NCBI GenBank assembly: GCA_015227615.1
Contig: JAALGZ010000002.1
Span: 496,001 to 560,000, forward strand
Source: Labyrinthula sp. Ha
Lineage: Eukaryota; Sar; Bigyra; Labyrinthulida; Labyrinthulaceae
Direction: 5' to 3'
Length of the DNA: 64,000 nt
Of the stretch, positions 22,009 through 32,100 are shown one piece after another; position 1 is the first letter of the stretch, and every line of letters starts with the position of its first letter. A program made the translations under genes and the position numbers. A model generated the notes under the pieces. The model searched no databases. It saw only the letters and a list, made by a program, of their open reading frames with translations, and was not told the origin of the DNA.

Positions 22009-23712
22009 TCAATTAAAGCTGCTTTCTAGATGACTGAAGTACCGAATAGGTTGGTGCATTTCATTGCCTGTAGGTTTCAAGGTGGAATGCGAACTGTTTG
22101 GTAGATTCTGTCGTGGTGTTGTCTTTAGCCTGTTTTTGTGCCTCTTCACATCGGATGACGGTGCACTACGAAAGGAAGCAGGTATGGTAATAGTTTCATC
22201 AAGATTCAAGAATACTTGTTTCCTACGAACTGGGTAAATCAAGTGTTTGTTTCTAGAAGGCCTTATCTGAATTTTCTTCTTTTGTTTGCTGGTAAGTACG
22301 TCACTCTGAGGTTTATTTTTCATGCGCCCCTTCATAAGTCTATAGCTGGTTTCCATTTGCTCAGCAAAAGATCGGCGTCTGACATTTGCGTCATGAAGTC
22401 CAAAGTCGTTAAGGTTTAGTTCTTCGCAGCTACCTCGTACCACTGAGCTCCATCTTGGTTTTCTATTTGACTTTTTGACCTCTAGGCCTTTTGAACGATT
22501 GCGCTGTTTCCTAGCAAAGTTATAGAGCGGATGGTGAAAGTTTAGAATCCTCTGAAGCACCTCTTTCTTTTCAACTTGAAAACGTTCTGGAACAGGATGC
22601 AACTTCTCAAAATTAGAATTATAATTTTTCATGGGCTGGTTTCCCACATGGGAAAATCCACACTTCTCAATAGTTTCACTTATGAGTCCATGCTTTAGAG
22701 CTTGATCAATATCTGTTTCAGTATGCAAGGAAGGAGAGCAATTAACTTCAATAAGCCAAGGTTTCAAGTTTTCGTCAATTAGTAGATCAAAACCAAGAAT
22801 CTCAAAGCAAGAGAAATCTTGCTTAGATTTTGCCCCAAACCAAGCAATGTACTCATTTTCCAAACTGTTCTGAATGGAAAGGAGAGTTTTGGTTATTATA
22901 TATTTAATCTCTTTCCAAAGTTCTTGGATATCAGTTTGTTCATAAAAAACCTCTAGTTTTGAAAACAGTTTGCTTAGAAGCATCTTGTACTGATATATGT
23001 CTCCCTCAAACTTTGCAGTTTGTTTGCTGAGAGCATAGTTTGTTAAATGACGGAAAATGTTAAGCTCATCTTCGGCCTCACTGGCCTCAAAATTTTCTGT
23101 ACAAAACCTGGCTAATCCCTCATTGTATAAAAAACATTCTAATTCTGGAGAGCATGATGTAACAAGCACATAGAGCCGAAGATCAAACTTTAATCCGGAA
23201 AGAAGTAAAGGATTCTTAATGTACTTTTGGACTACAAATGGCTCCCCTGATGCAATTAACTCATTTTCCTCTAGGAAATCCAGATCTTTTGAAAGAAAGA
23301 TTCCTACACCTCTACTTCCAGCGCTTGGTTTGATGATTAATGTCATTTTTCCTCGGCGGGATAATTTATTGAACCATGAAATTAACGAGTTCACTTCTTC
23401 GGGCAGACAGAAAGTTTTTGGAAAGAAGTTAAACTCACTCTTAATTTTCCTGTTGAGCCTGTAAAGTGTCCTTGCAAGCCGACTTTTTTGACAAATTTGA
23501 GACATCCCAGGAAAATGGTTCAACTTGTGAGTACCTTTTAATGCTCCTAGCAACTTAAAAGAAAGTGTAGCTGTGTCAAGCCAAATGATGCATTTCTTAC
23601 TAAGACGAATCCCTCGCCTTGTTAATTTATAATTCTTTTCTTGAGCAACTTGTCGAACTACCTCGTAACGACAGTTTGAAACATCAAAATATTCTTTCCC
23701 ATGATTTTGCAT
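22009..23712 (-). CDS. TTLL-type tubulin amino-acid ligase
   Basis: A 567-residue tubulin-tyrosine-ligase-like enzyme. TTLL proteins add glutamate or glycine chains to tubulin tails on axonemes, centrioles and cytoplasmic microtubules. Family motifs appear in order: RYEVVRQVA (15-23), KLNHFPGM (63-70), LAR at 79-81, FFPKTFCLP (96-104), the ATP-grasp IIKPSAGSRGVGIFL with Lys128, QKYIKNPLL (162-170), KFDLRLYVLV (175-184), HLTNYAL (222-228) and the metal-binding IEVNCSPSL (321-329). The order and HFPGM/NYAL motifs resemble the polyglutamylase branch (TTLL4/5/6) more than tyrosine ligase itself. The C-terminal 230 residues are basic and low-complexity and may bind microtubules. It lies 102 bp downstream of the next gene on the same strand. 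Confidence 0.88.
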   Translation of the reverse strand: MQNHGKEYFDVSNCRYEVVRQVAQEKNYKLTRRGIRLSKKCIIWLDTATLSFKLLGALKGTHKLNHFPGMSQICQKSRLARTLYRLNRKIKSEFNFFPKTFCLPEEVNSLISWFNKLSRRGKMTLIIKPSAGSRGVGIFLSKDLDFLEENELIASGEPFVVQKYIKNPLLLSGLKFDLRLYVLVTSCSPELECFLYNEGLARFCTENFEASEAEDELNIFRHLTNYALSKQTAKFEGDIYQYKMLLSKLFSKLEVFYEQTDIQELWKEIKYIITKTLLSIQNSLENEYIAWFGAKSKQDFSCFEILGFDLLIDENLKPWLIEVNCSPSLHTETDIDQALKHGLISETIEKCGFSHVGNQPMKNYNSNFEKLHPVPERFQVEKKEVLQRILNFHHPLYNFARKQRNRSKGLEVKKSNRKPRWSSVVRGSCEELNLNDFGLHDANVRRRSFAEQMETSYRLMKGRMKNKPQSDVLTSKQKKKIQIRPSRNKHLIYPVRRKQVFLNLDETITIPASFRSAPSSDVKRHKNRLKTTPRQNLPNSSHSTLKPTGNEMHQPIRYFSHLESSFN

Positions 23713-23814
23713 CTCATTGATGTTGTGAGCGTAGCTTAACGGCTAAGGTACACGTTAGGAACAGCTTAATACCTATATAATAGATTTCCCAAAAAATTAA
23801 TGCTTAATGACACT

Positions 23815-25506
23815 TTACAATAACGGTACAGGTTTCGTCTCCACAGCGGTAACCTGTTCCGTGGTAGTAGCTGGCGTAGAGTTCATCTTACAAAAGATCA
23901 AACAAACCATAACCAGAATCAAAGAAACTAAGACGAGTAGTATAATTTCGAACTCAGGAATGTCAAAATCACCCTCATCTCCATCACTTGGATCCTCGGT
24001 AGAAGGGGAGGCCGTTGGCTCTGCTAGCGGGTTCTCAGTAACCTGTTCAAACGTCATTCTTGGTCTTAGCATGAACAAACCACGATCAATGCTTGACAAT
24101 GCGTAAGTGCCACTAGGATGCATGTATCCACTCCATGCACCCAAGTATACCAAGTCCTCAAGCTCAGGACTTACGTCAAAGTAACCTCGTTCAATGAATG
24201 TAGACGGCTCCTTAGAACTAATGTCCAAAACTCTTAATCCAGAAACATAGTTGTTTAAGTACGCAAACCTCTCATCAGGAGGATACCTCATTGGCGCATT
24301 TCCAGCCCATCCGTACTTGTGGTAGTTATGCCACACATAAAGATTATGGTCAATACCAATCGTAGGGTGCAAGTAAGCCCCTTTGTAAACTGGGTTCTCT
24401 AAGTCTGTTATGTCCAGAACAAGTGTAGAAGTACGAGTTTCTCCATCTAGTGGGCCTTCAGGGTAAACCTGGCAGGAAGTTGATTCGTTTCCTGGTGCAG
24501 GCCCCGAACATCTCTCATTTAACTCATCATCGAATAATACCATTGTAAAATCTGAATTAACCGATCCTTGATGAGTGTAAACTTGGGACGGGTAACCGGT
24601 TCTTGAAAGAAGTACCGGGTTGGTTTTATTAGTCATGTCAAAGATTCCTACACTGTTGACATCAAATCCAAAACAAATCTCTTTTCCAAGATACCTAGGA
24701 TCCCCTCCTTTCATTACAATGCACTGACTGTCATGAACATAGCCATCCAGATCAACACACCCAACAAACTCTGGTTCAAATTTATTCTGATTGAGATCTC
24801 CAACTACCAGACCTCCGGCACAATAATCCGAACCCATTGAATAAACATATCCAGTTTCTACATTTACATCGACATTGTGAGCACTACCATGATATCGCCA
24901 CAAGTAGTCATTCTCCACGTACACAGGAAGCTGCATACTTCCATCACATGTTAATTCCTCTAGCTTCAACAGATCAAACACCTCTCCTCCTACGTCAGTA
25001 TCTTCTGGTGTGTCTCCACCAGATTGATCTTTTACAATATATGCAACATCTTTGTACACCTTTACATCGCACCATGAGGCCGGGTTTCTCGTTGATGGAA
25101 GTTGTGCTAGCAAACAAGGGTTTTCTGGAACAGTCGTGTCAAAGAATGAAACTCCGTTGTCTTGACACATAAGGGTAATCTCTCTTCCTGAAGGACTCAG
25201 CCAACCCCAAATGTCAGATCCAGACTGACCAGTAGATTTGTGTCCTAGCGGGTTGTCAATCTCCATATCCTGCAGAGAGTAGAACGAGAGAAAATCAACT
25301 TCCTTGCACGGGAATTGTTCATCCCCAATGGTGACAAATCCTTCACCCGCACACTCTTGGGGACTGTTTACAGCACTTGAGTGTTTCTTTCCAAGCCATC
25401 CAAGTTCTTGGTATCTTTCAAGTTCTTGGATCTTTTCTTGTTTGACAAGAGCACTTCCTCGAGTTGACGCAGCTAGCGCTGAAGTTAAAAATATGCTTTT
25501 TATCAT
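23815..25506 (-). CDS. Choice-of-anchor B (LVIVD) secreted protein
   Basis: A 563-residue secretory protein. It has an N-terminal signal peptide (MIKSIFLTSALAAS), a large beta-propeller-like body with LVIVD/choice-of-anchor-B features and a C-terminal anchor. Body motifs include SDIWGWLSPSGREITLM, GVSFFDTT, HGSAHNVDVNVETGYVY, HDSQCIVMKG, YTHQGSVNSD, LDITDLENP, IDHNLYVWHNY and SGLRVLDIS. A Pro/Ser/Asp/Glu-rich stalk precedes a single transmembrane helix at about residues 514-535 (IILLVLVSLILVMVCLIFC) and a short cytosolic tail. The family is known in bacteria and several protist groups; its function is not established. I infer a surface-anchored or lysosomal membrane protein with its body outside the cytosol. 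Confidence 0.82.
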   Translation of the reverse strand: MIKSIFLTSALAASTRGSALVKQEKIQELERYQELGWLGKKHSSAVNSPQECAGEGFVTIGDEQFPCKEVDFLSFYSLQDMEIDNPLGHKSTGQSGSDIWGWLSPSGREITLMCQDNGVSFFDTTVPENPCLLAQLPSTRNPASWCDVKVYKDVAYIVKDQSGGDTPEDTDVGGEVFDLLKLEELTCDGSMQLPVYVENDYLWRYHGSAHNVDVNVETGYVYSMGSDYCAGGLVVGDLNQNKFEPEFVGCVDLDGYVHDSQCIVMKGGDPRYLGKEICFGFDVNSVGIFDMTNKTNPVLLSRTGYPSQVYTHQGSVNSDFTMVLFDDELNERCSGPAPGNESTSCQVYPEGPLDGETRTSTLVLDITDLENPVYKGAYLHPTIGIDHNLYVWHNYHKYGWAGNAPMRYPPDERFAYLNNYVSGLRVLDISSKEPSTFIERGYFDVSPELEDLVYLGAWSGYMHPSGTYALSSIDRGLFMLRPRMTFEQVTENPLAEPTASPSTEDPSDGDEGDFDIPEFEIILLVLVSLILVMVCLIFCKMNSTPATTTEQVTAVETKPVPLL

Positions 25507-25814
25507 GTTCGGGTTTTAATTTGGTTTGGTAATCCGTCGCAGCGGGTCTTGTTTTGGGGTGAGTCATCTTGGTCCTCATGGTTGTATTGAATAGGAACAT
25601 TTTTCTTTCGCGATGCCATTCTCTCAATCAGCTATTATTTATTGGAAGAAACTTCAATTCAAAAGAATTCTGTGGTAAACTTGTAATTATAAGGTAACGG
25701 AACAGATTCTTGTTGAAAATTTCATGTTATGCACAGGTGATATGATATTTCGGGGTGAATTATAGACAGTGAGTTATAGAAGAACCATAAAGAAAAAGTT
25801 GGTAAGTCAACAAG

Positions 25815-26809
25815 TTAGATGTTCTGAGTAAATCTGTAGATCATTTGCTTGGCCGAGGAAAGCTCTTTTTCCATTTCTTGAAGCTTTGTACAACTGTCTG
25901 CCAAGTCCTTTTTTTCCTTATAATAGACTTCTTCCATCACCGCCGTCTTGCTTTTAATCTCCTTGAGACTTTTCTGCAATCTATTTTTCTCTCGGGATTT
26001 GTTAATAAAGAACTTCAAGAAAGGCCCAGACAATGAAAATACGTTTTGCAGTACCTCGATATGTAACCTTGGCACAGTTTCCATATGTTTCAACCGCAGG
26101 ATTAAATTAGCTTGCTCAATTTGTATAAGTTCAGATCTTTGTAGAAGTTCTTTTAATAAGGCAGTTTCATTGTTGCATAGATCAAGATATCTAACACAAC
26201 CTAGTTTTATATCACGTTCACTTGTTCTCAGATCATCCAACGAAAGAGCGCTGGAATCCTCAGTCTTGAGTAAGGGCACTTGTTGCTTATCACTCTTTAC
26301 ACCAGAAGAAATACAAAACCAAAACTCTTTTAACTTCACTCCCAATGCCGTATATAAAACACTGTTTATATCATTCAATAACTTTCTGATGCTCAAGTCT
26401 TCATTCTTATTCAACGCTGCGCACACTTCCTTAGTAATACTCTCAACTTTTGAAAACTCCTCTCTATCAAATTCCCTTCTTTTCTTAACGGTTATCAAGT
26501 TCCAAACAAGGAAGCAAAAAAAGGTTCTTTGAGTTTTTTTATTTTGTCGCAAGTTATAAAGAAACAGGTAGACTGATTTTTTTAAAGTTGAAAGTTCCTT
26601 TGAGCAATTACAAAACGCTGTCCTAGAAGTCAAGTGGAAAAAGAAAATACCATGATGAAAAACATTTTTGGGCGCTGAATAACTTCTTGTAACGCATTGT
26701 TGAACTTGTTAGTCTCAGGATCCACACTTGTCTGTTCCTTCTGGAAGCAAGGCCTATAAGTAATGAACTTTGACTTGATCCACGTTGCTTTGTCCAAAAT
26801 TTCCAACAT
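25815..26809 (-). CDS. Unrecognised coiled-coil protein, splicing unresolved
   Basis: The main open segment (25815 to about 26630) encodes Lys/Glu/Leu-rich sequence with a likely C-terminal coiled coil (RLQKSLKEIKSKTAVMEE...QEMEKELSSAKQ). It has no ATG at its upstream end. A separate 5' segment in another frame starts with ATG at 26809 (MLEILDKATWIKSKFITYR) and stays open to about 26640; I infer it is the first exon. The junction probably uses a short intron: a 41-nt candidate would run from GTTTTT near 26664 to CTTCTAG near 26624, keeping frame, but this donor is weak. The protein could instead be a continuation of the SFI1-like gene upstream. Function unknown; the FFCFLVW segment weakly resembles an SFI1-type repeat. 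Confidence 0.5.
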
Positions 26810-26905
26810 GAGAAGAACAGACTTCTTATAGCTGAACCATATGCTAATGTGCTTGACTTTAACCTAAACTTTATCCTGGAGAATATCTCAACGTTATATT
26901 GACAG

Positions 26906-29413
26906 CTATATCAATTTCAGATTTGTTTCTAGTCTAGAATTATAAGATGAACTAGAAACTACTTGAAAAACCCATCCTTTGAAACATTGACGCTTTGTTG
27001 CATACGTCTTGGAACGTAACAAATTCAGCACTGTGACTGATGCTTTGATTTCCTGATAATAACTAGAACGAGAAAATATTACTTCAGATTTAGCTTTAGA
27101 AAACTTGATCCATTGATTTAAGGCATTCTGTAGCTTTCCAGATAGGAACCTTTTGATGACTCTTATCATGGTTTTTCTCTCAAACTCTTTGGTTCTCAAT
27201 ATGACCTTTTCAACTTGAAGTTCTTTTTCTATATACCGTCTATTTTCATCCTCGAGCTTAAACATTTCAAGCTGTTCTTTCCAATGAAAGAAACCAGTAG
27301 ACATCTTAAAGTTCACAATTTTCTGAATAACTAACTTCAGCTTTTGAAGGTATTTTTCTTTTATTTTTAGCTGATGAACCAAATGTTCAAAACCCACTCC
27401 AATGCGTAATTTCAGAGCTCTCCGAATTATTCTTCTTTGAAGACATCTCCTGTAAACAAAACTATTCCATGAATAAAGAAAGATGTTTTTTCTATAGTTT
27501 TTGACTGAGCTTTTGGCAGTTTGAACAATGACATGAAACTTTTTCCATTGGCTGAAAAAAGTAGTTTTAGATCTCCCCATCAGATATTTCAATAACTTTT
27601 CAATTTTGCTTTTATTCTTTCTGTCTTTCTTTTTTTCATACAAATAAGTCAACCATCTCTTAAAAAGTTTATTCTTGTGTTGAGACTGGAAATGGAAAAC
27701 AAAAAAAGTTCGAAAAAAAGTTATCAAGAGAGCCTTTTCAGCGAGAATAACACTCTGTTGTATTCTCAGTTGCCCAATTAAAAATTTTTTTGAGAAAAAA
27801 CTATTCTTTATGAATGCACTAAATGATTCATTAATAAGCAGATGATTATCAGTACTGATCTTTCTTCGTCTACTCTTCAAAAATTGAATTATTGTGTGCC
27901 ATACACTAAAATAATACCTTAGCCTTTTATTGCATATTATCGACAAGAATTTTCTTTTTTTTAACTCTAGCGACTCTGATAGCAATTTACTTCTTACAAC
28001 TTTTTTCCAGTTTTGAAACATTACTTTTTTTGAGAGATAAGTACAAAACTTCTTAGCTCGTTGATGCAGATTTCTTTCATTTAAATTACTTAGAACAAAT
28101 ACTTTCCACCTATTCAAAACTTTCAGAGAAACTTGCTTTTGAGCACCTTTTCTAAAAATGCTCTCTAGACTCCCTAATCTTGTGCGGGCTTGTATTCTCA
28201 TTCTCCACGCAGTAAAGCTTTTAGAAGCTCTTAAGCCCCTTACATGTTGTCTAAGGAGCTTTTCAAGTAATATCCCTTTTATTCCTAGCCGCCATGCATA
28301 AAAGAAAATTAGTTTTGAACGTTCAATGCCCTCTTTTTTTTCATTTTGCAATTTCAAGAGCACAAGCTGAGACGTCTTTGATTTTTGCTTGCAGAGGCGT
28401 TTCCACCTACTGAAGAAAACTATTTTTTGTCTCAATTCAAGAAATTTTTGTTTTAAAAAAGAAATCTTATTTAATGTAGCCGTCCGTGTTGCGTACTTGA
28501 ACCAGCTGAGAAATGCTATATTTTTCATTGTTTCTTGCCGTCTTAGAAAAAAGCGTTGAATGTACGTTCCTTGTTTCTTTCTTGTTGATGTGTACCTGTG
28601 CCAAGAGTACCAAGCCAACCTAACTAGGAAAAACGACGGAATCTGTCTTTTTTTCCTGTACTCTCTTTTTTTCAATTTTAAAATCCGTTTCTTGAGTTTC
28701 TCGGTCTCAGTTTTCTTTTTTGAAATTTTCCACTGAGAAAAGAAAAACATTTTCTGCGTTTCATGCTGGATCTCTACCTTCTCATTGTTAAGAGCAGTTT
28801 GAAGAGACCAGAATCTCCAGGTTTGAAAAACACATCTAATATTCCTTTGCAAGTGAAACCCTAAGATTAAAAGCAAGTTACGCAACTTAATAAGGAACAG
28901 AGAATCTTGCAATTTGAACTGCTCCTGTTTTAATTTTGAGCCCTCAGTTTGTACAATTTTTAACTCCTTAAGGCGAGATCGTGATCTCCTACTTTTTCTT
29001 GTCAACTTTCGCGCTTTTTGTCTTCCACTACATCTAACCTTTCTTAACTTTCGCTCTAATCTTTTATTTTTTTCTAGGAGTTGCAAATGATCGGCTTGAA
29101 GTTCGCTCATCTCATGTCTAATTTTTCTGGGGGTGGATTTTCTCTCTCGTACTGTAGGCGAAAAGAAAGAGTTAACAAGTAGTGAGTCCTCTTGTGATTT
29201 CATTAAGAAACTACATTTCTGTTCTAGACTTAAGACAGAAGAATCCTCTTTTTCCAAATCCTGAAGATGCATCTTCCTACTTTTATGGCCTCCTTGTCTC
29301 CAGTCATCCACTCTCTGCACTCTTGTTTTTGAAGGGTCAAAAATAAAACTAACTTGAGCTAAGCGATGTGGAGGTACTCTATCATGGGATTCCAAGTGGT
29401 TTATCCTTTTCAT
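26906..29413 (-). CDS. SFI1-like centrin-binding repeat protein
   Basis: An 835-residue, strongly basic protein. About 16 irregularly spaced tryptophan-centred helices follow the SFI1 pattern of an aromatic pair ahead of Trp: VFQTWRFW, FFSQWKIS, FLSWFKYA, FFSRWKRL, FYAWRLG, SFTAWRMR, VLNRWKVF, MFQNWKKV, LFKRWLTY, FFSQWKKF, LYSWNSF, FFHWKEQL, ALNQWIKF, CFKGWVF. SFI1 forms a long helix that binds centrin at the centrosome half-bridge or basal body. The N-terminal 150 residues lack repeats, with a coiled coil (ELQADHLQLLEKNKRLERKL). The ATG at 29413 is the first in frame. It ends in TAG 97 bp before the next gene's putative ATG; read-through by small introns into that gene cannot be excluded. 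Confidence 0.8.
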   Translation of the reverse strand: MKRINHLESHDRVPPHRLAQVSFIFDPSKTRVQRVDDWRQGGHKSRKMHLQDLEKEDSSVLSLEQKCSFLMKSQEDSLLVNSFFSPTVRERKSTPRKIRHEMSELQADHLQLLEKNKRLERKLRKVRCSGRQKARKLTRKSRRSRSRLKELKIVQTEGSKLKQEQFKLQDSLFLIKLRNLLLILGFHLQRNIRCVFQTWRFWSLQTALNNEKVEIQHETQKMFFFSQWKISKKKTETEKLKKRILKLKKREYRKKRQIPSFFLVRLAWYSWHRYTSTRKKQGTYIQRFFLRRQETMKNIAFLSWFKYATRTATLNKISFLKQKFLELRQKIVFFSRWKRLCKQKSKTSQLVLLKLQNEKKEGIERSKLIFFYAWRLGIKGILLEKLLRQHVRGLRASKSFTAWRMRIQARTRLGSLESIFRKGAQKQVSLKVLNRWKVFVLSNLNERNLHQRAKKFCTYLSKKVMFQNWKKVVRSKLLSESLELKKRKFLSIICNKRLRYYFSVWHTIIQFLKSRRRKISTDNHLLINESFSAFIKNSFFSKKFLIGQLRIQQSVILAEKALLITFFRTFFVFHFQSQHKNKLFKRWLTYLYEKKKDRKNKSKIEKLLKYLMGRSKTTFFSQWKKFHVIVQTAKSSVKNYRKNIFLYSWNSFVYRRCLQRRIIRRALKLRIGVGFEHLVHQLKIKEKYLQKLKLVIQKIVNFKMSTGFFHWKEQLEMFKLEDENRRYIEKELQVEKVILRTKEFERKTMIRVIKRFLSGKLQNALNQWIKFSKAKSEVIFSRSSYYQEIKASVTVLNLLRSKTYATKRQCFKGWVFQVVSSSSYNSRLETNLKLI

Positions 29414-32100
29414 CGCCCAAATTTAACGGAATTGAGTTCATATAACGAGCATTATGATGTTATATTAATTCATTCAGATTTGCAAGAGCATTCACCCTAA
29501 TGAAAAGAAGTAAGTTTAATGGTGCTGATACAAGCTTTTCTATAGCCCGTAACTCTAATGATGAAAACACGATCCTGGTATATAAAAAAGCAAATCTTGC
29601 TTCTCCTGTATTATCTCTACTTATTTGTGATACCCCTGTTATTGTTTTGGTTGACATCCTGGTTGATGGCATAGTGACATGTACGAAACTGATCGGTAAT
29701 AATACTAGTTATAACCCAGACTAACACATTTGAAACAGTGAATCTACAGCTTCTGACTTTAAATGAAAGTGTTTTGATACAAAGAAAAAATGAACAGCCA
29801 GAACATCATTTGCTTGGTTCCTATGGTTTGATGTTGGTTTAGAAAACTTCAGTTCCATTGAGGAAATTAAGTGATTTTCTCTCTCGCAGTTTGAACAAGC
29901 AGAAGGGAACCAGACGTGATTGATGAATTGAATTATTTTTTTCTGTATAAAAGATGGAACCTTACTCTGGGGTTCTGTTTCTTCCAGAAAATGCCAGGCA
30001 TAAGTATCGAACTCTGATTTTTTTGCTCACTAAGCAAGAGAGTTTAATATCTTAAGAAGTAAATGGAAGAACATTAATATTTTCTCAGAACAATATATGA
30101 AAAGCTAGGATTAATGGAGCAGGCTCGAATAATAAACGCCACACTCCTTAACACCGAATCCACGGTCGTTTCCATCACCAAGCATTAGGAGTGAGGTCAT
30201 AATTCATCAGCCTATAACTCTTAAGCTGCATCTCCCATATTACTGCGATCATAGCATCTGAAGGAGAGACATTCTCTGCATAAAAATTACGGACTTAGCC
30301 ATACTTAACAACCTCAAAGTAAGAGGAAACTAAATTTTATGGAATAATGTTAGGTAATAACGCTTGAAAGTGGTATGAAAGTCAAAGCTAGATCTTTTCG
30401 AAGGATGGTAACGGCATCTACTAGCAAAATTTCTGTTTTTTCTTATTGATTCTAATTCTCTGTCGTGTTCATTTTTCAAAGCGAACAAGATCCTTCAAGA
30501 GCTTCAACTCAACTCTTCAAACGAAAGTTTACAGTATTGATCTAACCTAGTGAGACATATACCGCCCACCAAATAACTTTAAAATATTTCATGTTTGTCA
30601 GATTGTAGGCTCTAAAATTATTCCTCATATGTCAGGCGATAGGTATTAATATCAAAGGTTCAAGAGCTGATTCACGCCAATTTGTATTTCATGCTATATA
30701 CTAAGGATTTATTTGTTGTGCTACATTTCCTCAGCATAAGTTCAACTTTGTGCTTATGAACAAAATATAGATGTTGACTCTGAGTGAGTGCCTTCTCCCG
30801 ACATTAAGCCAATACCAAAGGCCCTATCCCCTGCACTCCATCATCAATAATATATTGTAGGTCGACAGAAATGCTATAGAAAATAAAAATTAACAAGAAC
30901 ACCTGTAATAGCTGTTAATGGAACTTTATGTACTATTGAGGAAATGGAAAAGATAGATATTTCAAAGTCAGTGTAGACTGAATTGCGATACAATGCTCAA
31001 AAACTCGAGTTACTGTGGCATTAAGCAAACAATATATGAGAGACAGGAGTGAAACCATTGATTTCATAATTTTTACAAGCTGCTCCGATAATATATCTCA
31101 TTGAATACAGCGTGATTACAAAAATTTTCAGATTCAGTAATAGCTTCAACAATGTCAACTGCACATCCTTTATGAAGCTCAAGAATTTTGAATCACTCAA
31201 GAATCGTAAGCTATTGGCTTTATCTTGGAGCATATTCGTTTTAAAGTTTAGACCATTGCCTTTTCCCAGGAATTTTTTTTCTCGAATTGTTGCCAGAGGC
31301 TGCTTCAAGGATGGCAACAGCAGTTAGGTGTTGAATATAATAAAATTTTTCAATAATTACTCGATAATTTTTTTGATTCTGCTTATCAGGAAGAATATTG
31401 GGATTTTAATCCTTCTTAAGGATTCTGGTTTGGTACTAACAATAGATTAATTACCTTTGCAAGTTTAGGCAACCAAGTCTTGATCCAAATGGCAAAAAAA
31501 TATTTTATTTTAGCACTCTGCTTAAACTCTTATAGGGTAATCATAGGGCCTATTAGTAACGTGAGCATAAAATATAACTTTGGCACATTTTCTAGCTTCA
31601 AAAAGTTTCCATGCGATTCAAAATTGATACAGGCTACATTACATTTTAAGGGAGGTTCATGGTACTGCCAATTGAATCTGAGGACCTAACCCAACACAAG
31701 CCTGTGGTTTTGCCTATACTCACTAAAGTAAAACTGTTATTGATATTTCGTTACTCGCAATAATTTGTGCTTTCGATCGAAAGAATCTCTCTTCTTTCAG
31801 TAGCATCTTTTTTTATGGATCTTGTGCATGATTTCTCAAAATGCAATTCAAAATTGAAAGAAAACAACAATCACGACTGTAAAAAACCGGAAGGCGCTAG
31901 TTCAAGTGATCCAGTGGCCCAAGTGCAGCATGATATAGCTCCAGATATTTCCTCGTATTTTATTAGAAGCTTTCCAGCGACATTTGATCAAGATTTGCAT
32001 TTCCAGCTACATATTCCTCTCTCAGCATGCTTCTATCTACATCAACGCTCCAAAAGATCAATTATGAAGCCAACGGGACATATCTACTCCGTTTATTAAC
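29414..32100. other. Gene-poor interval
   Basis: 2.7 kb with only short open frames on both strands. I see no family motif, RNA gene or tandem repeat. The stretch next to 32.1 kb may include the 3' tail of the LINE. Confidence 0.5.

Noticed and set aside
23725-23790. GTAGCTTAACGGCTAAGGTA resembling a tRNA D-arm
   Set aside because: No matching anticodon or T-arm follows; it lies in a 102-bp gap between two genes.
26640-26905. Ser/Leu/Arg-rich open frame with FFSCWKFW, read as further SFI1 repeats
   Set aside because: It looks like an out-of-frame reading of a more normal frame starting at 26809, and no splice donor of the right phase links it to the SFI1-like gene.
31767-32099. 110-codon plus-strand open frame
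   Set aside because: Begins at GTG, without an ATG at the start, and shows no domain; it lies beside LINE sequence.
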